Source: Pipra filicauda
Lineage: Eukaryota > Chordata > Aves > Passeriformes > Pipridae
DNA length: 64,000 bases
Assembly: GCF_003945595.2 (NCBI RefSeq)
Contig: NW_024104302.1
Coordinates: forward strand, 1,754,408-1,818,407
Reading direction: 5' to 3'
Part shown: one piece after another, positions 1 through 20,500 of the stretch
Position numbering within the stretch: the stretch's first letter is position 1
How the letters are laid out: every line of letters begins with the position of its first letter
The notes under the pieces: model-generated
Told to the model about the DNA's origin: nothing
What the model saw: only the letters and a program-made list of their open reading frames with translations
Databases searched by the model: none
Made by a program: the position numbers and the translations under genes

Positions 1-1289
1 CGTGCAAAGTGGGGACTGGATTGCAGTGAAGCACAGCTCAGAGGGACCCTGCCTGCTGTGGAAAGATTACTTCGGTCTTTAGTTCCCCAGCAGAGGTTCT
101 GGCAGAGCTGTCTGATGCTCCCCAGGCCACAGCAGCCATCACTCCAGGGCACCACGGGACCTTCTGCAGATGAGTGGCCACATCTGGAAGCTATCCCTGG
201 CACTCCAGTGGCCGTAGGGCTGGAGCCCCCCAGTTCCACTCTTTGGTGGAGCCAGCAGAGTCTCCGGCTGGGTGGCAGGAGCCTCTGCCAGGGAGACACC
301 CAATGATCTCAGCATGGCCCCGGGGCGAGGATGGCCACCTCCCTCCTGGGGCATCCGGAGGGGATGGGCAGGGACAGGACAGGCAGGGATGGGATGGTGG
401 CTGCTAGCCAAAGGCCTGGGCCCCCCACCCAGCCTGGCATCCCCGGTACTCCCGGCCAAGCCCCACCCGGAGTGCCAAAGAAGGGGCTTGGCCCGTGCAG
501 GGTCAGGATCCTGGTGCCTGGGATTCTTCTCCCAGTGCTTCCCCTGCTCAGGGCAAATGCAGGCATCCCCTAGTGCTATGGAACCAGCTCCAACTGCAGG
601 GACTCCCCGCCCCGCCTGACTCAGCGGAGCTCCCAGATGCGGGCGGGACGCGGAGACTGCTCGTCCCTCCCCTCGGGGTCACCCCTCAGAGTCAGCGGGG
701 AGAGGCGCCCCGGGGCAGCCGGCGCTCCGCACCGCGGCGGGGGGATGGACGGGGCCCCCGCCGGGGCAGGAGCCAGCACCGCCCGCTCCCCACCACCGGG
801 GCCACCGGGTCAGGAAAAGCCGCCGCCAGCAGCCGCTTCCTGCCCGGCGCCGCCACGGGGAGCCAGAGGGGCCCGGGACTGCCGGGGCGATTCGTCGAGG
901 CCAGGCTGCCCCGGGGCGGGACCGGCGCTGTCCCGGCAAGCGCTTCCTGCGGGACCGAACCGGGCCCGCAACAGAGGCGGGGCCGGGTGCACCGAGCATG
1001 GGCGGGCACCGGGGCGGGATGGGCAGCGGGCTCAGACCCGCCGGGCTCGGCCCGTCCCCCGCATCCCGTGGGGGCGTTCGCCGGGCTGGCACGGGCCCGC
1101 TCCACCGGGGGAGCCCCGCGCGCCCCGAGCCCGCCGGAACCGCCGGGAACAGCGGGAGCACCGGCGGGAACAGCGGGAGCACCGGCGGGAACAGCGGGAG
1201 CACCGGCGGCAGCGGGGCGGGGGCGTGGCCGCGATGCGGGGGCGTGACCTGCGGCGGGACAGGGGCGTGGCCGCAAAGAGGGGGGCGGG
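1..1289. other. Region upstream of EZH1, no gene recognised
   Basis: I could not match any open frame here to a known protein family. The left 600 bases are of mixed composition. From about 600 the sequence becomes very rich in G, C and CpG, as the outer part of the EZH1 CpG island. In mammals RAMP2 lies head-to-head with EZH1 on this side. I looked for its signal-peptide exon on the minus strand and did not find one. The long open frames in the GC-rich part are low-complexity (Ala/Pro/Gly/Arg) and look like composition artefacts. Confidence 0.5.
1144..1208. repeat. Three-copy 21-bp tandem repeat in the EZH1 CpG island
   Basis: A 21-base unit (gggaacagcgggagcaccgg plus one base) is repeated three times almost perfectly, and the copy that follows decays. 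It lies about 260 bases upstream of the putative EZH1 first exon. The open frames running through it are probably a by-product, because a 21-base unit leaves all frames open. Confidence 0.85.
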
Positions 1290-1468
1290 GGAATACGCGA
1301 GACCAGAGGCGGGGCCTGGGGCCAGGCGGGGCGGGGCCTGAGATTGGTCTGGGCGGGGCCTGAGGCTGGTCTGGGCGGGGCCTGGGGCCTGGGGCCGGGC
1401 GGGGCGGGGCCGGCGCGCGCGCAGTGCCGAGGGGGCGCGCGGCCTCCCCGTGTCGCGATGGCCGAGCA
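1290..1468 (+). promoter_or_regulatory. EZH1: EZH1 CpG-island promoter and putative non-coding first exon
   Basis: The core holds repeated GC boxes (gggcggggcc) arranged as three roughly 22-base tandem units from about 1329. One inverted CCAAT box (attgg) is at 1343-1347. No TATA box is visible. A good splice donor (GTGAGT) at 1469 ends a likely untranslated first exon that begins somewhere near 1400-1440. The next exon starts after the acceptor at 1976-1977 and carries the EZH1 start codon. The transcription start site is inferred. Confidence 0.6.
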
Positions 1469-1981
1469 GTGAGTGCGGGCGGGGCCGGGGGGTCCCGGGA
1501 GGGGAGCGGGGTCCCGCAGTACCGGCCGGGACCCCGGGTGGCTTCGGGGCCCAGCCCCGCTCCCCGGCCCGCCGGCGTCGCCGGCCCCGGCTCGCTCCGG
1601 TGCGTGTTCTCGGAGCGCACGGGCCCGGCCGGAGCGGCGCGGGAGCGGCTGGAGCTGGACCTGCGGCTCTCCGGCGTCATGTCCCGGAGGGGGATCAGGG
1701 ACCCCAGCAACGCCCCGGGGTCAGGCGCTGCCCCGGGGGCTCGCGGGGCAGGAGCGGCCGGTCCCGGTCAGCGCCGCCCCTCGCTGCTGTCCCGGGCCTG
1801 TTCGTGCGCCTCGGCCGCGGGTGTTCCGCAGGGAGGAGCACTGCAGACCGACCGGGCCATTATTTTGCCTGGTTCAAGTCCATGATGCATTTAAAATCCG
1901 CAGGGATGTTTTTCTAATATCACTTGTTTCCGGGATTGAGCTCTCCGTTATTTGATGTTCTTTCTGTACTGTTATAGAAAA

Positions 1982-12087
<10,106 letters not shown>

Positions 12088-12573
12088 GCCCGGGGGCAGT
12101 CCCGGCACACCTTGCTGCTGCACCTTGTAAGCAATGCCATGTTTGCTTCACGCTGACATGACTGCTGCTGTTCCCACTGCTGTGTGTGTCACAAGTGCTA
12201 CTTTCCATCCAGACACCCAGAGAGACTCAGGGCAGGAGTGTGAGCAGTGCCTGTGCCCCAGCTGCTGTCCCAAGGTGGTTTCCCCTCTGCCCCAGCTGGC
12301 TGGGGCACAGGAACCACCCAGCCATGGCTGGAGTTGGCACCAAGGGATACCTGGGGATGGGAGAGCAGCACTATGCAACATGTCACTTTGAATAGGGATG
12401 CCACTGAGCTGGGTAGAGACAATGTTAAAGTCAGTGCCCATGGTGGCCCAGGGAAGGCTCCTCAGAAACCTGCCTTGGGCTTTGTGATCCTCTGGCCCTG
12501 GGGATAAAGGGGAAATATTCTCTGGCAGGGTGAGGTTTGGCCTTAGCGCCCAATGCAAAAAGGAAAGAAAAAA

Positions 12574-12581
12574 GCACTTTA
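12574..12581 (+). promoter_or_regulatory. Candidate miR-17/93-family target site 1 in the EZH1 3' UTR
   Basis: GCACTTTA is an 8-mer seed match (AAAGUGC seed plus A opposite position 1). It lies in an A-rich, probably accessible context. Confidence 0.45.
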
Positions 12582-13257
12582 AACTAATCCCCAGTTGGTG
12601 GCTGGGCCCTGTGTTTCATGCTGGGTATGGAGGGACTGCAGGCATCCTGGGCGACCTGCATCCGTCAGCACCTTTGCAGGGACATCGCTCTGGGTTTGGA
12701 ACAGGGCAGGCTGATGGGGCCTGGCATGACCTGAAGGTTGGGGCTGTCCCCTGAGAGCCACATGGGCTGCCAGCTACCTGCCCAGCCTGGTGCTGGGTGC
12801 TGGGCCGTGCTCTGCCCACTGTCCAGGGCTGGGTTCCCAGGATGGTGCAGGGAGCCTGGCCAAGCCCTGGCCTGGCACCGAGGGGGCTGGGGCCCCCCAG
12901 CCCCCTTCCAGCTGTGTGGTACAAGAACACAGAGAGCTGCTGTGTCTGCCTGGGAGCCAAGCTCTCCCTGGCCCAGCCCTCACCATGCTTCCCCAGTTCC
13001 CTGCCACGGCAGGCCAGGCTGTCTGTCCATCCTTCCCACTGTCCATGATGCCCTCCTGGAGCTTGGAGGTGTTTGGGTTTGTCTGGAGCAGTGCTTGTAC
13101 CCCAGCACCTGCCTGAGCCCTGCTCCCTGCCTCCTCCGTCTGCCTGGCTCTCCTCAACCCTGCTCTTGGCTCAGCATCTTCTGCCACCTTGGCCATAGCT
13201 GCACTATGCCAGGCTTTTGTCTGTGGTTTGTTGACGGTGAATAATGGTAATAATAAT

Positions 13258-13265
13258 GCACTTTA
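13258..13265 (+). promoter_or_regulatory. Candidate miR-17/93-family target site 2 in the EZH1 3' UTR
   Basis: This is a second GCACTTTA octamer, about 30 bases before the polyadenylation signal, in an AT-rich context of the kind in which sites tend to be effective. Confidence 0.5.
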
Positions 13266-13315
13266 AATAACATGGCTTGTAGCCTTTGTCATAATAAAGT
13301 GGTAGCCAAGACCCT

Positions 13316-14576
13316 CCCCTGCTTGCTGGTCTCTGTTACTTCGGGAGCAGCTGGCAGCAGCCTGTTCCCTGCCTGTTCCCTGCCCGTCCCCTGCCTGCTG
13401 GGCTCAGCCCAGCCATGGCTCCTCAGAGCCCAGGGGGAATCGCGAGTGGTCAGGAACTGCCAGCTGCCCAAATCACACTGGCTCAGGGTGGGGAGGGGAC
13501 AGAGGTGTGTGGCAGGGAAAGCAGGACACAATGTGTGTGTGCAGCAGCAGCTGAGCTGCCTCTAGCCCTGGCTAATTACACCCTGCAATCCCATTCCAGG
13601 AGCAGGAATTGCTGGTGTCTGTGTGGTCCCTCTCCTGGTGCAGGCTAAGCTAGGGTGAGGGGAGAGGATCTGCCTGGGCTGCCAAAGGGAAGGCTGGGGA
13701 GTGTCAAACGCCGTCATTCTGCCTTTATTTGATTATCCTCACATCTCATTCAACAGAACAGGATTTTTAAAAATAAAGTGCCCAGTGGAGCCAGGCCTTT
13801 GGGTAGATAAATGCGTTTCTGTAACATCGTCTTACCACAACACAGCGAGTGAACAGGAGCTTTCCCTGGGCTGGAGGTTATCAGCAGGACTGGCACTTCA
13901 TACAGAGAAGTAGCAAACTACAGACCACGCACCATGACACGCGGAACGTCGGGCCCGCGGGAGCTTCCGTTTGGTTTTTTATACAAACCGATAGAATAAA
14001 AAAACCCAGAGTGTAGTAGAATATCCAGCAACAAAAATGGTAGAAAGGATCTGTACCTGATCTTATGAAAGCAGCATCTCAGCAAGGTGCAGCGGCGGCA
14101 TGCGCGGCGCCGGCGCAAGGTATTGCTCGGCGCCCCGGCTGTGCGGGGCCAGTGCTCGTGGCTCTGCGTGGCGCTGGCGAAGCGAGCAAAGCAGCGGGTC
14201 ATCTACGCGGGCAGCGCTAACGGGTGGCAGCAGCCAGGTGCCCCCGGCCAGAGGGAGGGTGGGGGCCGGGCCCGGGGCTCCCCACGGGAGGCCAGGCGGG
14301 ATTTGGCAGCTGCGGGGGCAGCAGCCTGCCTCCGGCGAGGGGGCTGCTGCCGTGCCCAGGGCGAGTGGGGCTGGGGCTCGGCAGGTCACAGCCGTGCTCC
14401 GGGGCCAGTCGGTGGTGGCCACGGGGAGGAGATGGTGGTCGGTGCGGTCTGGGCCGTCCAGAGGAGGATGTTGGCAGTTCAGGTGTGCTCGGCCCTTTGG
14501 TCCCGCGACGCTCGCTCATCCCCGGGCAGGTCTTGGGGATGTGGGGGCTGTGAGCCTGTCCCACCCCCAGCCCCTG
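13316..14576 (-). other. CNTNAP1: EZH1-CNTNAP1 tail-to-tail interval, mostly CNTNAP1 3' UTR
   Basis: Read on the minus strand, the CNTNAP1 stop codon at 14577-14579 is followed by about 850 bases up to an AATAAA (plus-strand tttatt at 13724-13729), the best candidate for its polyadenylation signal. Plus-strand AATAAA motifs also occur near 13772 and at 13995-14000, so other ends are possible. The part from about 14085 to 14560 is strikingly CpG-rich for a 3' UTR. I recognise no coding exon. Confidence 0.5.
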
Positions 14577-17500
14577 CTATTCCCCTCTCGCCTCCTCCAG
14601 GATCTGGGGCAAGTTCTGGTCCTTGCGTGCTGACGCTGGTTTGGTAGCACTGCCGTAGTCCTGGATGGCCTTGGGTTCGTTGGTGTGGTAGGAGCCCTTG
14701 TAGCGGTGGTGGTAGAAGTACAGCAGTGCCAGCAGCCCCCCCAACAGCAGAAGCAGGAAGATCACAACTGTGGGGGAGAGGCAGCAGTGAGGATCTGGGA
14801 AGGAGGTGCAGGGCCAGGGCAGAGCATGAGACACCATCCAGGGGCTTCACTTACACCCAATGATGATCCCAATCCAGCCGTCGTCGTGCACATGGGGGAA
14901 CTCTGCAGAGATAGAGTGGGTAGCTGAGAGTGGGCTGCAGCGAGGTCTTGTGCTGGAGCTTCCCCTCTGCAGCTGGTGCTTGTCAGGGGCTCTGTTCAAG
15001 CCAGGGTCCCACCACAGCACCTACCGATGCCCATGTACCAGGGGTCCATCTCAGGAGGGATGAGGATGGTGGTAAGGGGGAGCATTGAGGCACAGCTTGA
15101 CTCCACCAGCTCCCCCCGAATGCTGTAGGGCCGCAGGGCACTGGTGGGGTAGAAGATGGTTTTGAGGGGCACGAGGGTGTTGAACTTCACCCCTGAGAGG
15201 CAGCCTGAGAAGCCAGGTGTGTTGTAGCGCTGGATCTCGGGGTCAATCACACCGGTTTCTGTGGGAGTACAGAAGGAGATAGCTCATCCCTCCTGGAGAG
15301 CAAGGGCCATGCTGGGCAGAGGAGACCCTGGAGACTCCAGCATGGGAAAGGGGTGGCCAAGGGCTGGACCCAGCTCACCCATCACACGGCCCAGGTAGAG
15401 GTTTTTGGGAGAGTCCAGCTTTCTGTCCACAAACAGGGAGAACTGTTGCTCCATGACGGGGAGATAGTCCACCTGGGAGGCAGGTGCCCAGTGTCAGTGC
15501 CCATGAAGCCACCCCACCTATACCCCTCTCAGCCTGACCTGCAGCCCCAAAGCCCCCAGGCCCTGCGGGGAGGGTGCCCTGGCCCGTACCTGGGTATACA
15601 ATGTGCGGTGCAGGCGGGTGATGTTGACATGGTGGGGCCTCCCATCTGTCACTGGCTTGGTGGTGAGGGCGAAAACGTAGGGGCTGGTGCCCAGCTGGTA
15701 GCGTAACTGCAGGCTCCCTGCAGGCAGTGGAGGCCATCAGCAGGGCCAGAGCTCTCAGTGGACACGTCCAGCTCGTCTATAGGGCTGGGGAGTAGCATCC
15801 ACAGAGAGGAGGGTCCCGTGCAGCCCCAGAACTTGGGGGGGGTCCCCTCAGGCTCTGTGTGAGCCCCAGGGCAGGGAGCCCTGCCCTCACCATCATCCTT
15901 GATGAGCACGGCCATATAGTCCTTTACAAAGGTGCTGACATAGAGCAGCACAGCGGGCGCTGAGGTGGTGCTGAAGCTGAAGCTGACCTCCTCGCTGGTG
16001 AGGTTGTAGCCAGGCAGGGGCTGCCAGGGGCTGCTGATGATGCTGGCGAACTCGCGGGCGGCGTACAGAGACACGGGCAGGATGTTGTACCGCACCCAGG
16101 TGCCCTCCTCAAAGTACCCGCCGATGTCTGGGGGGGAGCCCACGGGGTGAGGGAAGCGTCAGCTCCTCAGCCCCTCTCACCCCACGGAGCACAGCCCTCA
16201 CCGTGATTGCAGAAGGGCCCGGTGAAGGCAGAGATGCTGCAGTTGCAGCTGTAGTGGCTGTAGTGCTCAACGCAGAGCCCGCTGTTCTGGCAGGGCACCG
16301 GCGGGTCCTGGCAGTAGCCGGTGCAGTTGACCCGCACACCCTCCGTCTCGTTGGCCTTGCCCTCCAGGTTGAGCGTCACCCCGTTCATCCGCAGCCCCCG
16401 CAGGCACCCCAGGAATGGGCGCATCTTGTGCTCCGCTGCACCTGCAGTGGGGCCGAGGTTCGGTACCCTGTGGCACACAGGGACCTGGGGGTGTGGGGCC
16501 ACAGCCAGGGGCTCTCACCGACATAGAGGGGCCTGTCAAACTCCAGGCGGACGAAGCTCTGCGGGGGGGCCGGCCGGACCACCCAGGGCAGCTTGTCCAC
16601 CCGCAGCCGTGCCAGCTTGACGTTGAGCTCAGCCTTCACCTGGTGCCACTCATCATCGTTCCAGGGCACCACTGACCGCACCGTCAGGTTCTCATCCCCG
16701 TTCCCAATGTCGTAGATAAACACCACATCCCTGGTGGCTGCAAGGATGTGGTGTTGTGAGGAGCCCCCCAGCCCTGCCGCCCCCCTCAGCCCTGCCCCCC
16801 TTGCCCCCCGTACTGTTGAGCTCAATGCGGATGTAGTTTCTGGTGCCAGGGTTCTCCAGGAAGACTCCAGATAGGGCAGTAGTCTTGAAGTAGAAGGAGA
16901 TGTCAAGGCTGTGATTGGCCTGGAAGGTGGGGAAGATCAGGGCTGCACCCCTGTTGAAGGAGACGGTGTTCCAGGTGTTGCCTGTGGGGAGCAGGAGAGG
17001 CAGTGAGGGATGAACAAGGACCCTCCCTGTGTGGGGGACCTCGCAGGTGTGGGACCCCTGTGGGTGTAGGCACTCTGCAGGCAGGGGACCTTCCGTGGGG
17101 CTGGTCACTCACGGTCTCCGTAGCATCGCAGGGGCCCCAGCAGGAACTGGGCTTCAGAGCCAGTGCGGTTGGTGTCTCCAACCACAACCTGGGTGACAGG
17201 CAAGTGGTCCACAAAGGTCAGCAGACCTTTGTCTGTCCTCCTGCAAATGGTGTGTGCATCAGAGTGGCCGTGAGGGGCTTCTGTCCCTTTGCCAGCCTGC
17301 ACCCCTATTACCCCCATCTGAGGGCCCCAGAGTCTGTGCCCCCCATGACTGCAGCCCCCACCCCTCAGCCTCTGTCCTGCAGACCCCGCCACTCACCACA
17401 GTGCATGGTCGGCATCACAGTTGCAGAAGTACTGGGGGTCGGCACAGTTCTTGTCCAGCCCGCAGGCGCAGCGCTGGATGCCCGGCCGTGAGCCACCCCA

Positions 17501-20500
17501 GTAGTAGTGCCGTTCATCATTCCGGCCCATCCAGAAGCTGAAGGGCAGCCCAGCTGCAAGCACAGGGGATGGTGAAGACAGTCCCAGAGCACAGCCCTGC
17601 AGTGCAGCCCCAGTCCCCCCAGCACTCACAGGGAGTGTTGAGCAGGCGAGAGTTGTAGCAGTGGAACTCGATGCGCTGCTCGCAGTACTCAGAGGCATTG
17701 GCCAGTGCTGAGACCTCAGCCCAGGAGGCGTTCCAGTACTCTACAGCCCCCAGGTAGAGCTGGTCCACACTGGAGCCCGTCACCCGTGTGGCGTAGTGGC
17801 GGTTGTGACGGATGATGGTCCATGCTCGGTCCTCTGCACTGACAGGGAGCTTTTAGGACTGGACCCCCAGGACACCCTCACTACCTCTATCCTGCTCCAG
17901 CCCCAATACACAGGCAGGGCTGGTCCCCAGGGGCACAGGACAGAGGGACCCCCTGGCCTCCTACTGCCCCCACCTCGGATGTCACAGTACACCATGAAGG
18001 GCTTGAGTGGCCCGCTGCCATCCGGGTCGATGGTGTAGTTGCCCGAGGTTTTCCCGCTGACCCGGTAAGCATCACATGATTCTTTGTAAAGGGCTGAAAG
18101 AGAAGAATGAGGTGGGGGTCAGTGTGAGGGGGATACTAGGCAGAGGGAGGGGCCACAAGTGCCCTTATTGTCCCTGACCCACAAGTCTCCAGGCTCACAT
18201 TTGTGACAGGTCTCCCCCTTGTACCCCGTCAGGTCGCAGATGCACATGAAGTCATCCCAGGACTGGATGCAGCGGCTGTCATGCTCACACAGGTTGGGGG
18301 TGCACCTGAGGGTGCAGAGGGCTCCTGTCCCAGCACCAGCACAGCCCCCCAGTGCCCCTCACTCCCAGGCAGCACCCCTGTCCCAGTCGATACCTGTCCG
18401 TGATGCCGCAGACATTGAAGAACACATTGTGGTACTGCGCCAGCCGCTGATGCACCAGCAGCTCCACATCCACGGGCAGCAAGTCCACGTTCAGCATCTG
18501 CAGGCAGCCATGGAAGGCTGTCTGGTTTGACCTGCAGCCGGTGACTGAGGCTGGCTTGGGGCAGCCTGCAAGACAGAGCAGGGTGAGCAGCCCCTAGGTA
18601 CATGTCGCCCTGGCCTCTACCCCACTGCCCACCTCCAAAGAAGTATTGGCTGCCAGTAAGGAGCTGGAATGGGTGTGCCACCCGAAACTCAGCGCCATCA
18701 TCATCATCAATGGTCACAACAGCTGAGCCTTCCCGTGCCACCAGGTGCACTGAGTGCCAGAAGCCGTCATTCAGGCGATACCCTGTGGGGACAGGAGGGT
18801 GTGTGGGGAGGCTCCACTGCCACACTGGCCCCACTGCCCACGCTGGCTCCCCAGCCCACCTGCGGCAAACTCCAGCTTCTTCTTGCCAGGCTGGGAAATG
18901 GAAACATTGACCTGCCCCTCGCTCAGCACCATCTCGAGGGAGCCCAGGCCACTAGAGAAGTTGGTGTAGAGCAGGAGCCCAGTGGTGTCCCAGGAGCGGA
19001 AGCGGAAGCTGACGGCCAGGCGGTTCCTCCGTGGGATCCCTGGCACCCGCAGGTAATTGTTGATGCCAGCAAAGGTGATGGGGGTGTTCAGCTGGTCCTG
19101 GCAGTAGTGGCCCACGCTGCCCTGGGGACAACCACGGGAGGAGGTGAGGAAGGGGATGTTCCCATGGCAGGGAGGCCCCTCCCATCCCCACAATCCTGGC
19201 CCCAATCATGCCCAATCGATTCCAATGCCTGGTAGAACCAGGCAGGCACCCCAGGCCAGGGATAACCTTGCATGGTCAATGTGGTGCCGCTTGGCTGAGC
19301 ACGGCTGCTGCCCAGCCCCGCACCACCCCACAGCGGGCAGGGAGCCTGGCCTCAGGCAAGGGGTCACCCCCCAGTGGGGCTAAGGACATTCAGGAAAAGG
19401 ATCCTCCCACAGCAGGGACAGGACCCCCAGAGAAGGGGCACCCCCCGGCCTGGACCTCGAAGCGGATGTTGGGTCTCCGGTGCCGGGCCAGGTCAGCGAT
19501 GTTGACCCCATTGAAGATGATGTTCTCCACGCAGCCCCGGAAGTTTTGCCGGTAAGTGAGGTGCTGCTTGTCCTGGTCAATCACCCCCCCAAAGAAGATC
19601 TGGGAGGCAGAGGGAGAGGGTCAGTCCCTCTCTGGGGGGACACCACCAGTCAGCATCCTGGCAGTCCCCCGCCTGCTGCACCCACCTCAGTTTCGAGGTC
19701 AAGCTGGTCGAAGGTGCCACGGCAGCGGAAGCGCTTGACCTCCCCGTCCAGCGTCAGGTTGACGTAGTGGCCGAGGCGCTCAATGTGCAGTGAGTGCCAG
19801 TGCTGGTCATCCAGGAGGCTGCCCACCGCCACTGTTGTGTGGCCCTCACTGGCGTGCAGTGGGCTGCTGCCTGGGGAGGGGCAGCGTCAGCCGGCAGCCC
19901 TCTGGCCCCATGTCCTCAGCCCCCTGGCCCTGGCTCACCTAAGCTGATGTGCAGGAGGAGCTGGGCCTGTTTGAGCTCCACCGTGATGTAGTCACCCTGT
20001 GAGCCCTCTCCATGCATCAGCACCCCGTCCTGCTCCAGCGTTTTGAAGTTGAAGGAGATGTCATCCTCAAAGGTGCTGACCCTCTTAGCCCGGAAACGGT
20101 AGGAGATGGCATCATCCCCATCAAAGTAGAGCACGTGCGACCCTGGGGAGAGCAGAGCAGCCCCAGACATGTCACTGCCTGCAGCAGCAGGTGCCCTGGC
20201 ACGGGGAACACTCCCTTCTGCTGTGGTCTATGCCATGGCTGCAGACCATTTGGGCGCAATCCCCTCTGAGAGTGTTTTCCACAGTGCTAGAGCCAAGGTC
20301 CTGCTGCACAGGGCTGCTGGAGCCCCTGGCCAGGTACTCACGGTAGGGGCAGCCGTAGAGGCCCAGGCGCAGCCCGATCTTCCCACGTGGATTCCATGCC
20401 ACTGGGATGATGCGGATGTAGCGTGCAAGGATGGGGTAGTGCAGGTCATGCCGCACCACCCCACTCTCGTTCACATTCCCAAAGAACGTCTGGGGATCAA

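Larger units (their letters stand above)
12088..13315 (+). other. EZH1: EZH1 3' UTR with AATAAA polyadenylation signal
   Basis: The 3' UTR begins after the TAG stop at 12085-12087. It ends shortly after AATAAA at 13293-13298, which sits in an AT-rich patch with several short ataat repeats. Two GCACTTTA octamers (12574-12581 and 13258-13265) are perfect 8-mer matches for the miR-17/20/93/106 seed family. Confidence 0.75.

Noticed and set aside
679..1710. 343-aa minus-strand open frame in the EZH1 CpG island
   Set aside because: The translation is low-complexity Arg/Pro/Ala/Gly, resembles no family, and includes the 21-bp repeat. It is expected from GC-rich sequence with few stop codons.
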